From positions 62,001 through 126,000 of the forward strand of contig NZ_QPIE01000002.1 of NCBI RefSeq assembly GCF_003336205.1: a stretch of 64,000 nucleotides of DNA. Direction: 5' to 3'. Made by a program: the position numbers and the translations under genes. Positions 17,561-25,681 of this stretch are shown here, in pieces; within the stretch, counting starts at the first letter, position 1; every line of letters starts with the position of its first letter. Origin of the DNA: Chryseobacterium lacus. GTDB taxonomy: Bacteria > Bacteroidota > Bacteroidia > Flavobacteriales > Weeksellaceae. Under the pieces are notes generated by a model, which saw only the letters and a program-made list of their open reading frames with translations, was not told where the DNA came from and did no database searches.

Positions 17561-18574
17561 TTATTTTTCTTCATCAAAATAAAGACGATAATATTTCCCT
17601 TTTTCGTCCTGTCCGGTTTCTATTTTCTGACGGTCGCCATGTACATAAATATGGAAATTCTTATCCAGTTTGATGACACTTTTGAAATACCGGGAATTCT
17701 TTTTAACCGCTGTGGCATTGATGGGAAATTCCTCTGCAATGGAAACCTGCATATCTTGTTCGTAATCTGTTTTATAGTTCACAAAACTTTCGATCACATT
17801 TTCATCCTGAAGAACTTCCTTGGAGAATTCCTGCAAATCGAATTGTTCTTTTTCTTTAAAGAAAGTAATGGATTTATTCAGAAAATCAGCCTGATCTGCT
17901 TTTGACACTTCAAACTCCTGCGGAAGCTGTTTGGTAATGAAATCCTTATAAACAGAAAGGGTTTCGCCGGTATGGAAATAATCGTCACTGCGGGGTTGTA
18001 CTTTCAGGAAATCCTCGAACCAGTAATATTCGTCGCCGTTTTTATTTTGATCAATCACCGAAACGGCATATCCTGTTTCCCGGGAATGATTATAAATGAT
18101 GCAGCCCTTATCCAGTTTTGAAAGCCCGATTCCCCAATCCTGTTGTAGATCGAAGCTTTCCTCTTCTCCTTTAATTTTCAGGAAAGGCAGTTTATTTTCA
18201 GTTTTAAAAATCCCGATTTTATCTATTTTACCTTCGTCCGTTTCTTCTCCTTCAAAATAACAGACGAACATTTCACCGCTCTGAATTCTTGGATTTTCCG
18301 CTACTTCATACAAATGTTTTGCGATGGCTTTACTTTCTTCGGTAAAGTTTTTTTTATCATCAAAAATTTCAGAAACAGCGTGATAGACGGGATTATTGAC
18401 CAGATAAGAATCGCTGTAAAACTGAAACTGTTCTTCCGATTTGAACGCTTTCAGAAAAAAATCTGAGAGCAGTTCCTTCATCTCATCTTCCAGTTGAAGA
18501 GTATCGTGAGAAAGATGAAGGTTTTCCTGGCGTACTTTATTTCCGACCCGGTGTACGATAATATCCGTGAACAT
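17561..18574 (-). CDS. nucleoid-associated protein (NdpA/YejK-like)
   Basis: A 337-residue cytoplasmic protein of the 37-kDa nucleoid-associated family. The N-terminus (IIVHRVGNKVRQENLHLS) and the internal signatures FVCYFEG and DKIGIFKTENK fit the family; the C-terminal part reads as a domain ending in YYRLYFDEEK. Relatives bind DNA, but the exact role in Bacteroidetes is not known. A TATTTTTG box at 18602-18595 on the minus strand would give a 14-base leader. Confidence 0.9.
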   Translation of the reverse strand: MFTDIIVHRVGNKVRQENLHLSHDTLQLEDEMKELLSDFFLKAFKSEEQFQFYSDSYLVNNPVYHAVSEIFDDKKNFTEESKAIAKHLYEVAENPRIQSGEMFVCYFEGEETDEGKIDKIGIFKTENKLPFLKIKGEEESFDLQQDWGIGLSKLDKGCIIYNHSRETGYAVSVIDQNKNGDEYYWFEDFLKVQPRSDDYFHTGETLSVYKDFITKQLPQEFEVSKADQADFLNKSITFFKEKEQFDLQEFSKEVLQDENVIESFVNYKTDYEQDMQVSIAEEFPINATAVKKNSRYFKSVIKLDKNFHIYVHGDRQKIETGQDEKGKYYRLYFDEEK

Positions 18575-18678
18575 AAGTAAAAATTTATCGGCTGCAAAAA
18601 TACCTTTTTATCTTCACAATAAGTTTGCTGAAAAAACTTTCTATGATCGCTTTAGCAATGTCTTTACTTTACGAAAGG

Positions 18679-19887
18679 TTATAATTCTGTGCGTTGGTTG
18701 ATGTTCAGGATATTGTAGATAACTTTCAGATGGTATTTGACGGTGTTTTCAGAAATAAATAAAAGTTCTGCGATTTGTCGGTTGTTTTTCCCCTGCTTTA
18801 CAAGCTCAATGATCTCTCTTTGTCTTTCAGTAAGGTTGAAGGAGGCCAGATCAGTTTTAGAACCATCTTTTTTGCTTGCAGAATTGGTTAGAATTTCTAT
18901 TTCATGCAGAATGCGCCGGTTTTCATCTTCAGTTAAAATCCGTTTCTGTTTGTTCACGAGATAGAGTTTGATGAATATCAGAATGAGAAAAATGAGAAGT
19001 CCGGATAAAATAACAAAAAAGAACTGTTCATTTCGTTTTTCCTTCATTTTATATTCGTATTCCCGGGCTTTCATTTGTTGTTCCAGAAGTTCTATTTTGC
19101 TGCTGTTGCTGTTGGAATTGTATAGAAAAAATACAGAATCACAGATCTGCTGAAACTCGAACGCTTTGTGGTAATCCTGATTTTTACGGAATACATTTTT
19201 CATGATTTCGTGCAGATAGAATTCGTATTTCAAATTTCCAAATTTTTGAGCAATTTTCAGCCCCTCTTTGTACATTTCATCACGCTTTTCCGTGTCGTTC
19301 GTTTCATTATACAGTTCTATTTTTTTCCCGTAAACGATGGGAAGATCTTGCAAATAGAATTTCTTGGCAATCTGAATCGCCTGATCCAGGCTTTTTTCAG
19401 CCTCATCATATTTCTTATCTTTCATCAGAAAATATCCTTCCTGAGTGTAAAGGAAAACGCGTTGTTTTGCGGAAAGATATTGGTATCCTGTAGCTTCCAG
19501 CTCTTTCATGAACTGTTTCGCTCTTTCAAACTGCTGCAGATCAAAATATACAAAAGATTTTTCGGCTTTTATTTCCTGCTGCACCATTTCCTTTCTGTTG
19601 CTTTTCATTCCTTCCTGAAGGGCGAGATCCAGATTATGCAACGTCTGATCATAATTGAACAGTTTCTTGTAAATCATGGCTTTCAGCAAAAAAGCAGTGT
19701 AGCGTTCATGATGTGAAGCGTGACCATCGGCTAAAAAGTCCGATATAAGCTGCATAGAAGTTTTATATTCTGCGAAATCGTTGTAATGAGAGATTTGGTT
19801 TCTAAGCGAATCGATATGAATTTCTTTTGCAGTAAATGCAAGCGAGTAGAGAATAACCCATAAAATCATCAGGCGTTTCCAGAACAT
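18679..19887 (-). CDS. TPR-containing LuxR-type transcriptional regulator
   Basis: A 402-residue membrane-anchored regulator. After a signal-like N-terminus (residues 1-20) come about 250 residues of TPR-like helices facing the periplasm, one membrane segment (about 288-310, FFFVILSGLLIFLILIFI), a coiled linker and a C-terminal LuxR-type helix-turn-helix (FNLTERQREIIELVKQG, then NNRQIAELLFISENTVKYHL). This layout is common in Bacteroidetes, where periplasmic TPRs sense a signal. It is divergent from the five-gene polysaccharide operon starting at 20255, so it is a plausible regulator of it; that is inference. A TAATTTTG box lies at 19909-19902. Confidence 0.92.
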   Translation of the reverse strand: MFWKRLMILWVILYSLAFTAKEIHIDSLRNQISHYNDFAEYKTSMQLISDFLADGHASHHERYTAFLLKAMIYKKLFNYDQTLHNLDLALQEGMKSNRKEMVQQEIKAEKSFVYFDLQQFERAKQFMKELEATGYQYLSAKQRVFLYTQEGYFLMKDKKYDEAEKSLDQAIQIAKKFYLQDLPIVYGKKIELYNETNDTEKRDEMYKEGLKIAQKFGNLKYEFYLHEIMKNVFRKNQDYHKAFEFQQICDSVFFLYNSNSNSSKIELLEQQMKAREYEYKMKEKRNEQFFFVILSGLLIFLILIFIKLYLVNKQKRILTEDENRRILHEIEILTNSASKKDGSKTDLASFNLTERQREIIELVKQGKNNRQIAELLFISENTVKYHLKVIYNILNINQRTEL

Positions 19888-20212
19888 TTATATGTTTTTT
19901 TCAAAATTAGGAAAATTACAGAACACATTAAGTTTTTTATCACTTTTTTCATCACTATCTCATTCAAAAAATAAACGTAAACTGAATATGAAAGAACTAT
20001 CCCATTCTACTGGCGAAAGCTGAGATTAATAATAAGATTTATCTGCAAAAAGCTTTACCAGACGATTTTTATGTGTCTGTAGAAATGTTAAGAGCAAATA
20101 ATAGATTATAAATTTTTAATTTCCATAACCATAACTACTTGCATTTTCTATAAAGCTTTTTTCTTATTTAAGAGATATTCTATATTAATAAGAAAAGCCT
20201 GATATTTTTTTA
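19888..20212. other. intergenic region with a possible 39-codon gene remnant
   Basis: Bases 19992-20111 on the plus strand read as 39 codons without a start (KNYPILLAKAEINN, continuing LPDDFYVSVEMLRANNRL, stop TAA at 20109-20111), with amino-acid use like a real protein. It may be the tail of a lost gene or chance. The rest is AT-rich and holds the upstream regions of the divergent LuxR gene and polysaccharide operon. Confidence 0.3.
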
Positions 20213-20242
20213 TTGCGAATATTAAAATTAGTTATACCTTTG
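20213..20242 (+). promoter_or_regulatory. predicted promoter of the polysaccharide operon
   Basis: TTG (20213-20215), a 19-base spacer and TACCTTTG (20235-20242) match the consensus exactly. Transcription would begin near 20249, six bases before the ATG at 20255. This excludes the open-frame start at 20213. Confidence 0.7.
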
Positions 20243-20254
20243 TCACAAACACAA

Positions 20255-21394
20255 ATGATGGATACTATAAAATTTTATTTATATTATCTTGATTCACTAT
20301 TTATCGGTTATCCTTTTGTCATCAGAATGACGGTCAGCCTTATCACGTTATTGATAAGCTTGTATGTCATTGCGATGGTCAGAATTGTCGTCACCGTTAG
20401 GAAGCGAAAACGAGATAATGCACGACGCGAAAACATCTCCGAACGATTTGGAGAAAAACTGCGAACCGTATTGCTCACTGAGCAGGAAATGTCTTTTTTT
20501 GAAATAAAAGACCTCCTGAATCCCAATGACACTGTTTTTAAAAACTGGGAAAAAAGGTACATCACCGATCTGGTTATTCAATTAAAAGAAAAACCTTCTT
20601 TTAACGATCACAACTATACACACCTGTTAGAGATTTTTCCGCTCCTGGAATTTTGGGAAAAAAAACTGCAGAAAGATAATCTTGGTGAAAGTAAAAATGC
20701 TATACGTATCCTGGATCAGATCAAGCAAGGGATTACGGGAAGTTTATTTTCAAAGAAAATTAATTCTAATGAAGCCTCACTCCGCAAACACATCAAAAGC
20801 GAGTATCTGAAATATGCTTCTAATGATGCTTTCAAATTCTTGGAAAATAATTTTGACAAAGATTTTAATGGACTGGATGGCGTTCGGCTTCATGATTCCC
20901 TGAAAGAACGGGATGCAGCACGTCCATTGCCTTTGCTTACCAAATGGCTGAAAAACTCCGGAAATGAATTTTACCAAAGTTTCATTATCAAAGAAATCGG
21001 CTATTTTGAACAGAGAGCTGCTGCACCCTATTTAGTAGAATTCTTCAAAGAGACCGACAGCGTCGAGGTAAAATCCGAAATTGCCAATACTTTGGGAGTT
21101 TTGAAGTATGAAGATGCAATATCTCTGTTGGCACAGGAATACCCTTACCAAAACACAGTAGTACAGGAAGCCATCATCGATATGATGGGAGAACTGCGTA
21201 CCAAAAAAGCCTTTGATTTCCTGAAAGAAATCTATCCTGAGACCCAAAACAATGAAACAGTAATTAAGATCATAAAAAATCTGTATAAAATTGATAAACG
21301 TAAGACCAATACTTTTATACAGAAATCTGCTCCTACATCCTTTGAGAAGGAAACCCTTGCTTATATTAAGCATAATGCAGTAACTTCTGTATAA
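20255..21394 (+). CDS. membrane-anchored HEAT-repeat protein, first gene of the polysaccharide operon
   Basis: A 379-residue protein. One strong membrane segment lies at about residues 20-45 (FVIRMTVSLITLLISLYVIA), followed by a basic stretch (RKRKRDNARR) that fixes the rest in the cytoplasm. The C-terminal half carries HEAT-like helical repeats (QRAAAPYLVEFF, VKSEIANTLGVLKYEDAISL, IDMMGELRTKKAFDFL). HEAT repeats bind proteins, so it may be the cytoplasmic partner or regulator of the glycosyltransferase encoded eight bases downstream, perhaps in the place that PilZ-type partners take in other systems. That role is inference. The ATG at 20255 or 20258 is chosen from the promoter position. Confidence 0.87.
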   Translation: MMDTIKFYLYYLDSLFIGYPFVIRMTVSLITLLISLYVIAMVRIVVTVRKRKRDNARRENISERFGEKLRTVLLTEQEMSFFEIKDLLNPNDTVFKNWEKRYITDLVIQLKEKPSFNDHNYTHLLEIFPLLEFWEKKLQKDNLGESKNAIRILDQIKQGITGSLFSKKINSNEASLRKHIKSEYLKYASNDAFKFLENNFDKDFNGLDGVRLHDSLKERDAARPLPLLTKWLKNSGNEFYQSFIIKEIGYFEQRAAAPYLVEFFKETDSVEVKSEIANTLGVLKYEDAISLLAQEYPYQNTVVQEAIIDMMGELRTKKAFDFLKEIYPETQNNETVIKIIKNLYKIDKRKTNTFIQKSAPTSFEKETLAYIKHNAVTSV

Positions 21395-21402
21395 GATATC
21401 CC

Positions 21403-22842
21403 ATGGAACAAATCCTGTATTTTTATCAGTACCTTATTTACTTTTACAGTTTTGCGATCACTATTTTCTATTTATTTTTGATGATCTGCTCTTATTTCAT
21501 GATTGAAAAGAAAAAGATCAAATACACACATATAGAAAGCGAACTGTTGGTAAGCCTACCAGAATATGCGCCATATATTTCCATCATTGCACCTGCCTTT
21601 AACGAGGAAGTTATAATCATCGACAATGTGAAATCATTGATGAGCCTTAATTATCCCAATTATGAGGTGATTATTGTGAATGACGGCAGCGAGGACAAAA
21701 CATTAGAGCTTCTGATCGAGAATTTTGATCTGGAAGAAATCGCTTTTCCTTATATTGAAAAAGTACGGTGCCGTCCTGTAAAAAGGGTTTTTAAATCAAC
21801 TAATATTGAGTTTCAGAAACTTATAGTGGTGGATAAAATCAACGGAGGAACCAAGGCCGATGCGATGAATGCAGGGGTGAATGTCGCCAATTACGATTAT
21901 TTTATTAACACAGATGTGGATTGCCTTTTGGCACCAGATACGCTTACGAAAGTCATTCTTCCCGTATTGGATTCCAAGGTAGAAGTTATTGCAGTAGGTG
22001 CAACCATGCGAATGTCGAATGGCTGCGAAGTGAAGCATGGTGTGATGACAAGAGTGCGCCCGCCAAAAGGAATTATCCCGACTTTTCAGGAAACAGAATA
22101 CCTGCGATCCTATCTTTTGGCGAAAATGGGATGGTCCATGTTTAATCTTATTCCTAATGTATCCGGAGGTTTTGGGCTCTTCAGTAGAACAATCGTTATT
22201 GAAGCCGGAGGTTTTGATCCGCTTTCTCATGCCGAAGATATGGATATGACGATGCGGATGGTGGCATACATGCGGGAAAATAACAGAAAATATAGAATTG
22301 TACAGATTCCTGATACCTGCTGCTGGACACAAGGACCACCGAATCTTAAAGTTCTGAACCGACAGCGTACACGTTGGGGACGAGGCCTTCTGCAGATTTT
22401 TGTGGTACACCGTAAATTTCTTTTTAACCGAAAATACGGAAGAATGGGCCTCGTGATCATGCCTTATGCATTGATATTTGAATTTTTGGCCCCCATCATC
22501 GAGCTTACCGGATTGGTGACCATAATATATCTTCTGTTTACCAGCCAGATAAATTTCAACACCTTCTGGCTTATGCTTCTCTATGTTTATCTGATTGGTA
22601 TCACCATGTCATTGATGACCATTTCTTATGACGTGCGTGTGAAAAGACAATATAAAACCTATCCCGAATATCTTCGCCTGATTTTATTTTCATCTATGGA
22701 AGCATTTGTCTATCACCCTCTTGTTGTGTTTTTCAGCTTGAAAGGATACTGGCAGTTTTTAACGCGGAAAAACTTCAGCTGGGGTGCAATGACGAGACAA
22801 GGATTCTCCCAACAAAATCCGCCATCCAAAACGGCCGCATAA
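21403..22842 (+). CDS. processive family 2 glycosyltransferase (polysaccharide synthase)
   Basis: A 479-residue inner-membrane synthase resembling PgaC, NodC and hyaluronan synthases. One N-terminal membrane segment (about 9-32) precedes a GT-A domain with the full processive set: Asp94 in VNDGS, DVD at 171-173, ED at 278-279 and the Q(Q/R)xRW motif as QRTRW at 321-325. Two or three C-terminal membrane segments follow (about 350-380 and 385-405, with a hydrophobic stretch near 436-446). The sugar is not predictable from sequence. It sits between the HEAT protein and the TPR-barrel protein in one operon. Confidence 0.93.
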   Translation: MEQILYFYQYLIYFYSFAITIFYLFLMICSYFMIEKKKIKYTHIESELLVSLPEYAPYISIIAPAFNEEVIIIDNVKSLMSLNYPNYEVIIVNDGSEDKTLELLIENFDLEEIAFPYIEKVRCRPVKRVFKSTNIEFQKLIVVDKINGGTKADAMNAGVNVANYDYFINTDVDCLLAPDTLTKVILPVLDSKVEVIAVGATMRMSNGCEVKHGVMTRVRPPKGIIPTFQETEYLRSYLLAKMGWSMFNLIPNVSGGFGLFSRTIVIEAGGFDPLSHAEDMDMTMRMVAYMRENNRKYRIVQIPDTCCWTQGPPNLKVLNRQRTRWGRGLLQIFVVHRKFLFNRKYGRMGLVIMPYALIFEFLAPIIELTGLVTIIYLLFTSQINFNTFWLMLLYVYLIGITMSLMTISYDVRVKRQYKTYPEYLRLILFSSMEAFVYHPLVVFFSLKGYWQFLTRKNFSWGAMTRQGFSQQNPPSKTAA

Positions 22843-22867
22843 TTTTTCAATAAATACATCTATTTCT

Positions 22868-25681
22868 ATGAACTGGATTTTAAAAAACAAAGCCTCTATC
22901 GCCGCCAAACAGTTCTTAACCCTTGTGGCGCTTTTTGGTTTTATGGTAATGAGCCACGCCCAAACTCTGGAAGATCCTGACGGAAGTGTGGAACTTGCTA
23001 CTCAGGTTAAAAATCATTACCAGAGCGGAAACTGGGAAACCGGCAAAAAAATCCTGGACGAAGGACTGAAGAAATACCCGAAAGATTCTGACCTGAAAAT
23101 GCTTTCAGGAAGATATTTTCATCAAAAAAAGCAATATGACAAAGCACGATACGAACTAAAGAAAGCTTTGGATTTCAATGCTAAAAACGTAGATGCCAAG
23201 CAAATTCTTGTAAATGTGGAAAGCGAATCAAAAAGATACTCCAGCGCGATCTGTTATGTAAATGAATTATTAGAAGTAAATCCATACTGGAAAGGCCTTT
23301 GGCAAAAAAAAATTGAACTGTATGAGCAGCAGGGAAACAATGTAGAAGCCAACAGACTGAGGAAAAGGCTGAGTCAAATTTATCCGAAAGATGTCAAAAT
23401 ACAGCAAGATTATACTTATACTACCGAAATGAGAGCCAATGCACTTCGCAAATCCGGAAGAATAGATGAAGCTATTGCCCTCAGTACAGAACTTGTAAAA
23501 AAACAACCCGACAATCCGAATCATTACCTCACCCTGATTAACGATCACCTGAAAGCCGGAGATCCTTATACTGCGATGACGTACGCTGAGCGCGGACTAA
23601 ACCAGTTTTCAGGAAATATCCAGCTTGTCAATAAAAAATCAGGAATATTGGCCGATCAGAAAAGGTATGATGAACTCCTTCCTTTTCTTCAGGAACAAAT
23701 GAAATATGGAAACCGCGGTGTTCTTCAGGAACAGTACAACTACTATCTTCTGGAAGCAGCCCGTCATGCTAAAGATCGAGATCCTTCTACTCTTTATGGG
23801 AAAATATTTGAAAGCAGCCCGGGAAATGAGGAAGCATTCAATTATGTTTTTAACAACGCCGTTGGAAACCAACAATATGAGGAAGCACTGCACATTCTTA
23901 CCCGCTACCGAAGAGCGCGGGGTGGTTCCAAAAACCTTTCTTTGAAAGAACTGATGGTATACAGCAGAATGGGAAACATCAGCCGTGCTGAATCTCTCAC
24001 CAAGCAGCTTTTTACTCAATATCCAGGAGATGCTGACCTGAAAAGTGCCTATGTGAAAATTCTCATCAATGAGGCTAAAGATTTGATGGCAGATCAAAGA
24101 TTTGATGAAGCCATTCCTGTGTGGGATTTGGTAAAAAGATATGGTGACAATGAAAGTTTCAAAACTGCAGACAACGCACTCTACAATGCTTTCGTGGAAC
24201 TTAAAGATTATAATAATGCATTGAATACCCTGAACAGCATCCAACTAGACGATCCTGATAATCCTTCTTTAAACATCCGAAAAGCAGATCTTTATTTTCA
24301 ACTGAAGCGTTATGAGATGGCCCTCACTTCTTACGAGCAAGCTTTCACACAAGTTACAGAAGAACAAAGGGTGAAATATCTGTCAGGATATGGAGAAATG
24401 CTCACCATTATCGTAAAAGAACTGAATGAGCAATTCCGTTATGATGAATCAATGACGTACGTACAGCGCTGGCTTCAGCATGATCCGGTGAATCTTACGG
24501 CATTAAAATATGCGGTGAATCTTGCTTTCCAGAGAAAAAACCCTCAGGAAATGAAAATGTATGCCCAGAAGGGGAATGATGCTCATCCTGATGAACTTTA
24601 TTTCAAATTGAAACTGATGGAAATCGATACATTGGATGCAGAAAACTATGCGCAGGTTTATAATGGACTTCAAAATGAACTTTTGGAAAACCCTTATCAT
24701 CAGGAAACCATTAAAGCATTTGCCGATGTATCAGAAAAATACAGCATTTATCTTATTAAAAACAGCCGTAGCGAGGAAGCCGTTGCCGTAGCAGATGCGG
24801 CTCTGAAATATATGCCGAATCAAAAAAGCCTTCTCTATACGAAAGGAATGGCTTTTGAAAAACTGAAAAAGTTTGATTCTGCTTATGCGTATCAAAAAAC
24901 CTTTGAGCCTTCCCTTCTGGAACTTCAGGAGTTCAAACAGCATCTTCATTATTTAAAATACAAAAGTTTTCGAAATGAAATTGCCGTCTATCATTTGAGA
25001 AGCAGATTCGGAGATCAGGATATTCTCAGTACTATTTCCACTTTGGAATACAATCGTTTCGGGGCAAAAGATACGTATACCGGCCGGATTAATTATGCAG
25101 GAAGAGATGCCGGAAAGGGACTTCAATTCCAGGCGGAATGGTTCCGGAACTGGGATGAAAAAACCCGCACCAAAATAGACGCAGCTTGGGCGAGCCAGTT
25201 TTTCCCTTCCATCGCTGTGAATGCTTCGGTTTATCGGGATTTTCCGGTACTGGAAGGAATCGAAGCAGAGCTGGGAGCCGGTTTCAGAAAGTTGCCGGAA
25301 GGAGAAAGCCTCCCGAATGCGGTTGTAGGTGCCACCAAAGTACTGGATCCGTGGCGCCTGAACCTCAGGTTAAACAATTTCTTTCTGAACGGACAGTGGT
25401 TGTATAATGCTTCTACTAATGTGCGGTATTACCTGTCTTCTCCTAAAAATTATTTAACAGCGATAGGAAGTATTGGTTCTTCACCAGATGTGGATCTGAT
25501 TAATTATCAGTTTTATAACGGATTTTCTGTGCTCAACTCTATGGTAGGAGCCGGATTCAGCCATTTGATTACCGATTCTGTTTCCACAGGAGTTCTGGGA
25601 ACCTGGTATCATTACAAATCGAATGATGTGAGCTACCGCAATCTGTATAACATTTATATGAACCTCAATGTTTCTTTCTAA
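22868..25681 (+). CDS. TPR protein with C-terminal YaiO-type outer-membrane barrel
   Basis: A 937-residue exported protein. The signal peptide ends at MSHAQ (residue 32). Residues about 40-690 are tandem TPR-like repeats (for example WETGKKILDEGLKKYPKDSD, PVWDLVKRYG). The last 220 residues are a beta-barrel of the YaiO type ending in NVSF, with the terminal Phe expected of outer-membrane proteins. A periplasmic TPR scaffold joined to a barrel is the layout of PgaA and BcsC, which export polymer made by a GT2 synthase. The barrel is small for an export pore. Its 3' end overlaps the next gene by 14 bases. Confidence 0.9.
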   Translation: MNWILKNKASIAAKQFLTLVALFGFMVMSHAQTLEDPDGSVELATQVKNHYQSGNWETGKKILDEGLKKYPKDSDLKMLSGRYFHQKKQYDKARYELKKALDFNAKNVDAKQILVNVESESKRYSSAICYVNELLEVNPYWKGLWQKKIELYEQQGNNVEANRLRKRLSQIYPKDVKIQQDYTYTTEMRANALRKSGRIDEAIALSTELVKKQPDNPNHYLTLINDHLKAGDPYTAMTYAERGLNQFSGNIQLVNKKSGILADQKRYDELLPFLQEQMKYGNRGVLQEQYNYYLLEAARHAKDRDPSTLYGKIFESSPGNEEAFNYVFNNAVGNQQYEEALHILTRYRRARGGSKNLSLKELMVYSRMGNISRAESLTKQLFTQYPGDADLKSAYVKILINEAKDLMADQRFDEAIPVWDLVKRYGDNESFKTADNALYNAFVELKDYNNALNTLNSIQLDDPDNPSLNIRKADLYFQLKRYEMALTSYEQAFTQVTEEQRVKYLSGYGEMLTIIVKELNEQFRYDESMTYVQRWLQHDPVNLTALKYAVNLAFQRKNPQEMKMYAQKGNDAHPDELYFKLKLMEIDTLDAENYAQVYNGLQNELLENPYHQETIKAFADVSEKYSIYLIKNSRSEEAVAVADAALKYMPNQKSLLYTKGMAFEKLKKFDSAYAYQKTFEPSLLELQEFKQHLHYLKYKSFRNEIAVYHLRSRFGDQDILSTISTLEYNRFGAKDTYTGRINYAGRDAGKGLQFQAEWFRNWDEKTRTKIDAAWASQFFPSIAVNASVYRDFPVLEGIEAELGAGFRKLPEGESLPNAVVGATKVLDPWRLNLRLNNFFLNGQWLYNASTNVRYYLSSPKNYLTAIGSIGSSPDVDLINYQFYNGFSVLNSMVGAGFSHLITDSVSTGVLGTWYHYKSNDVSYRNLYNIYMNLNVSF

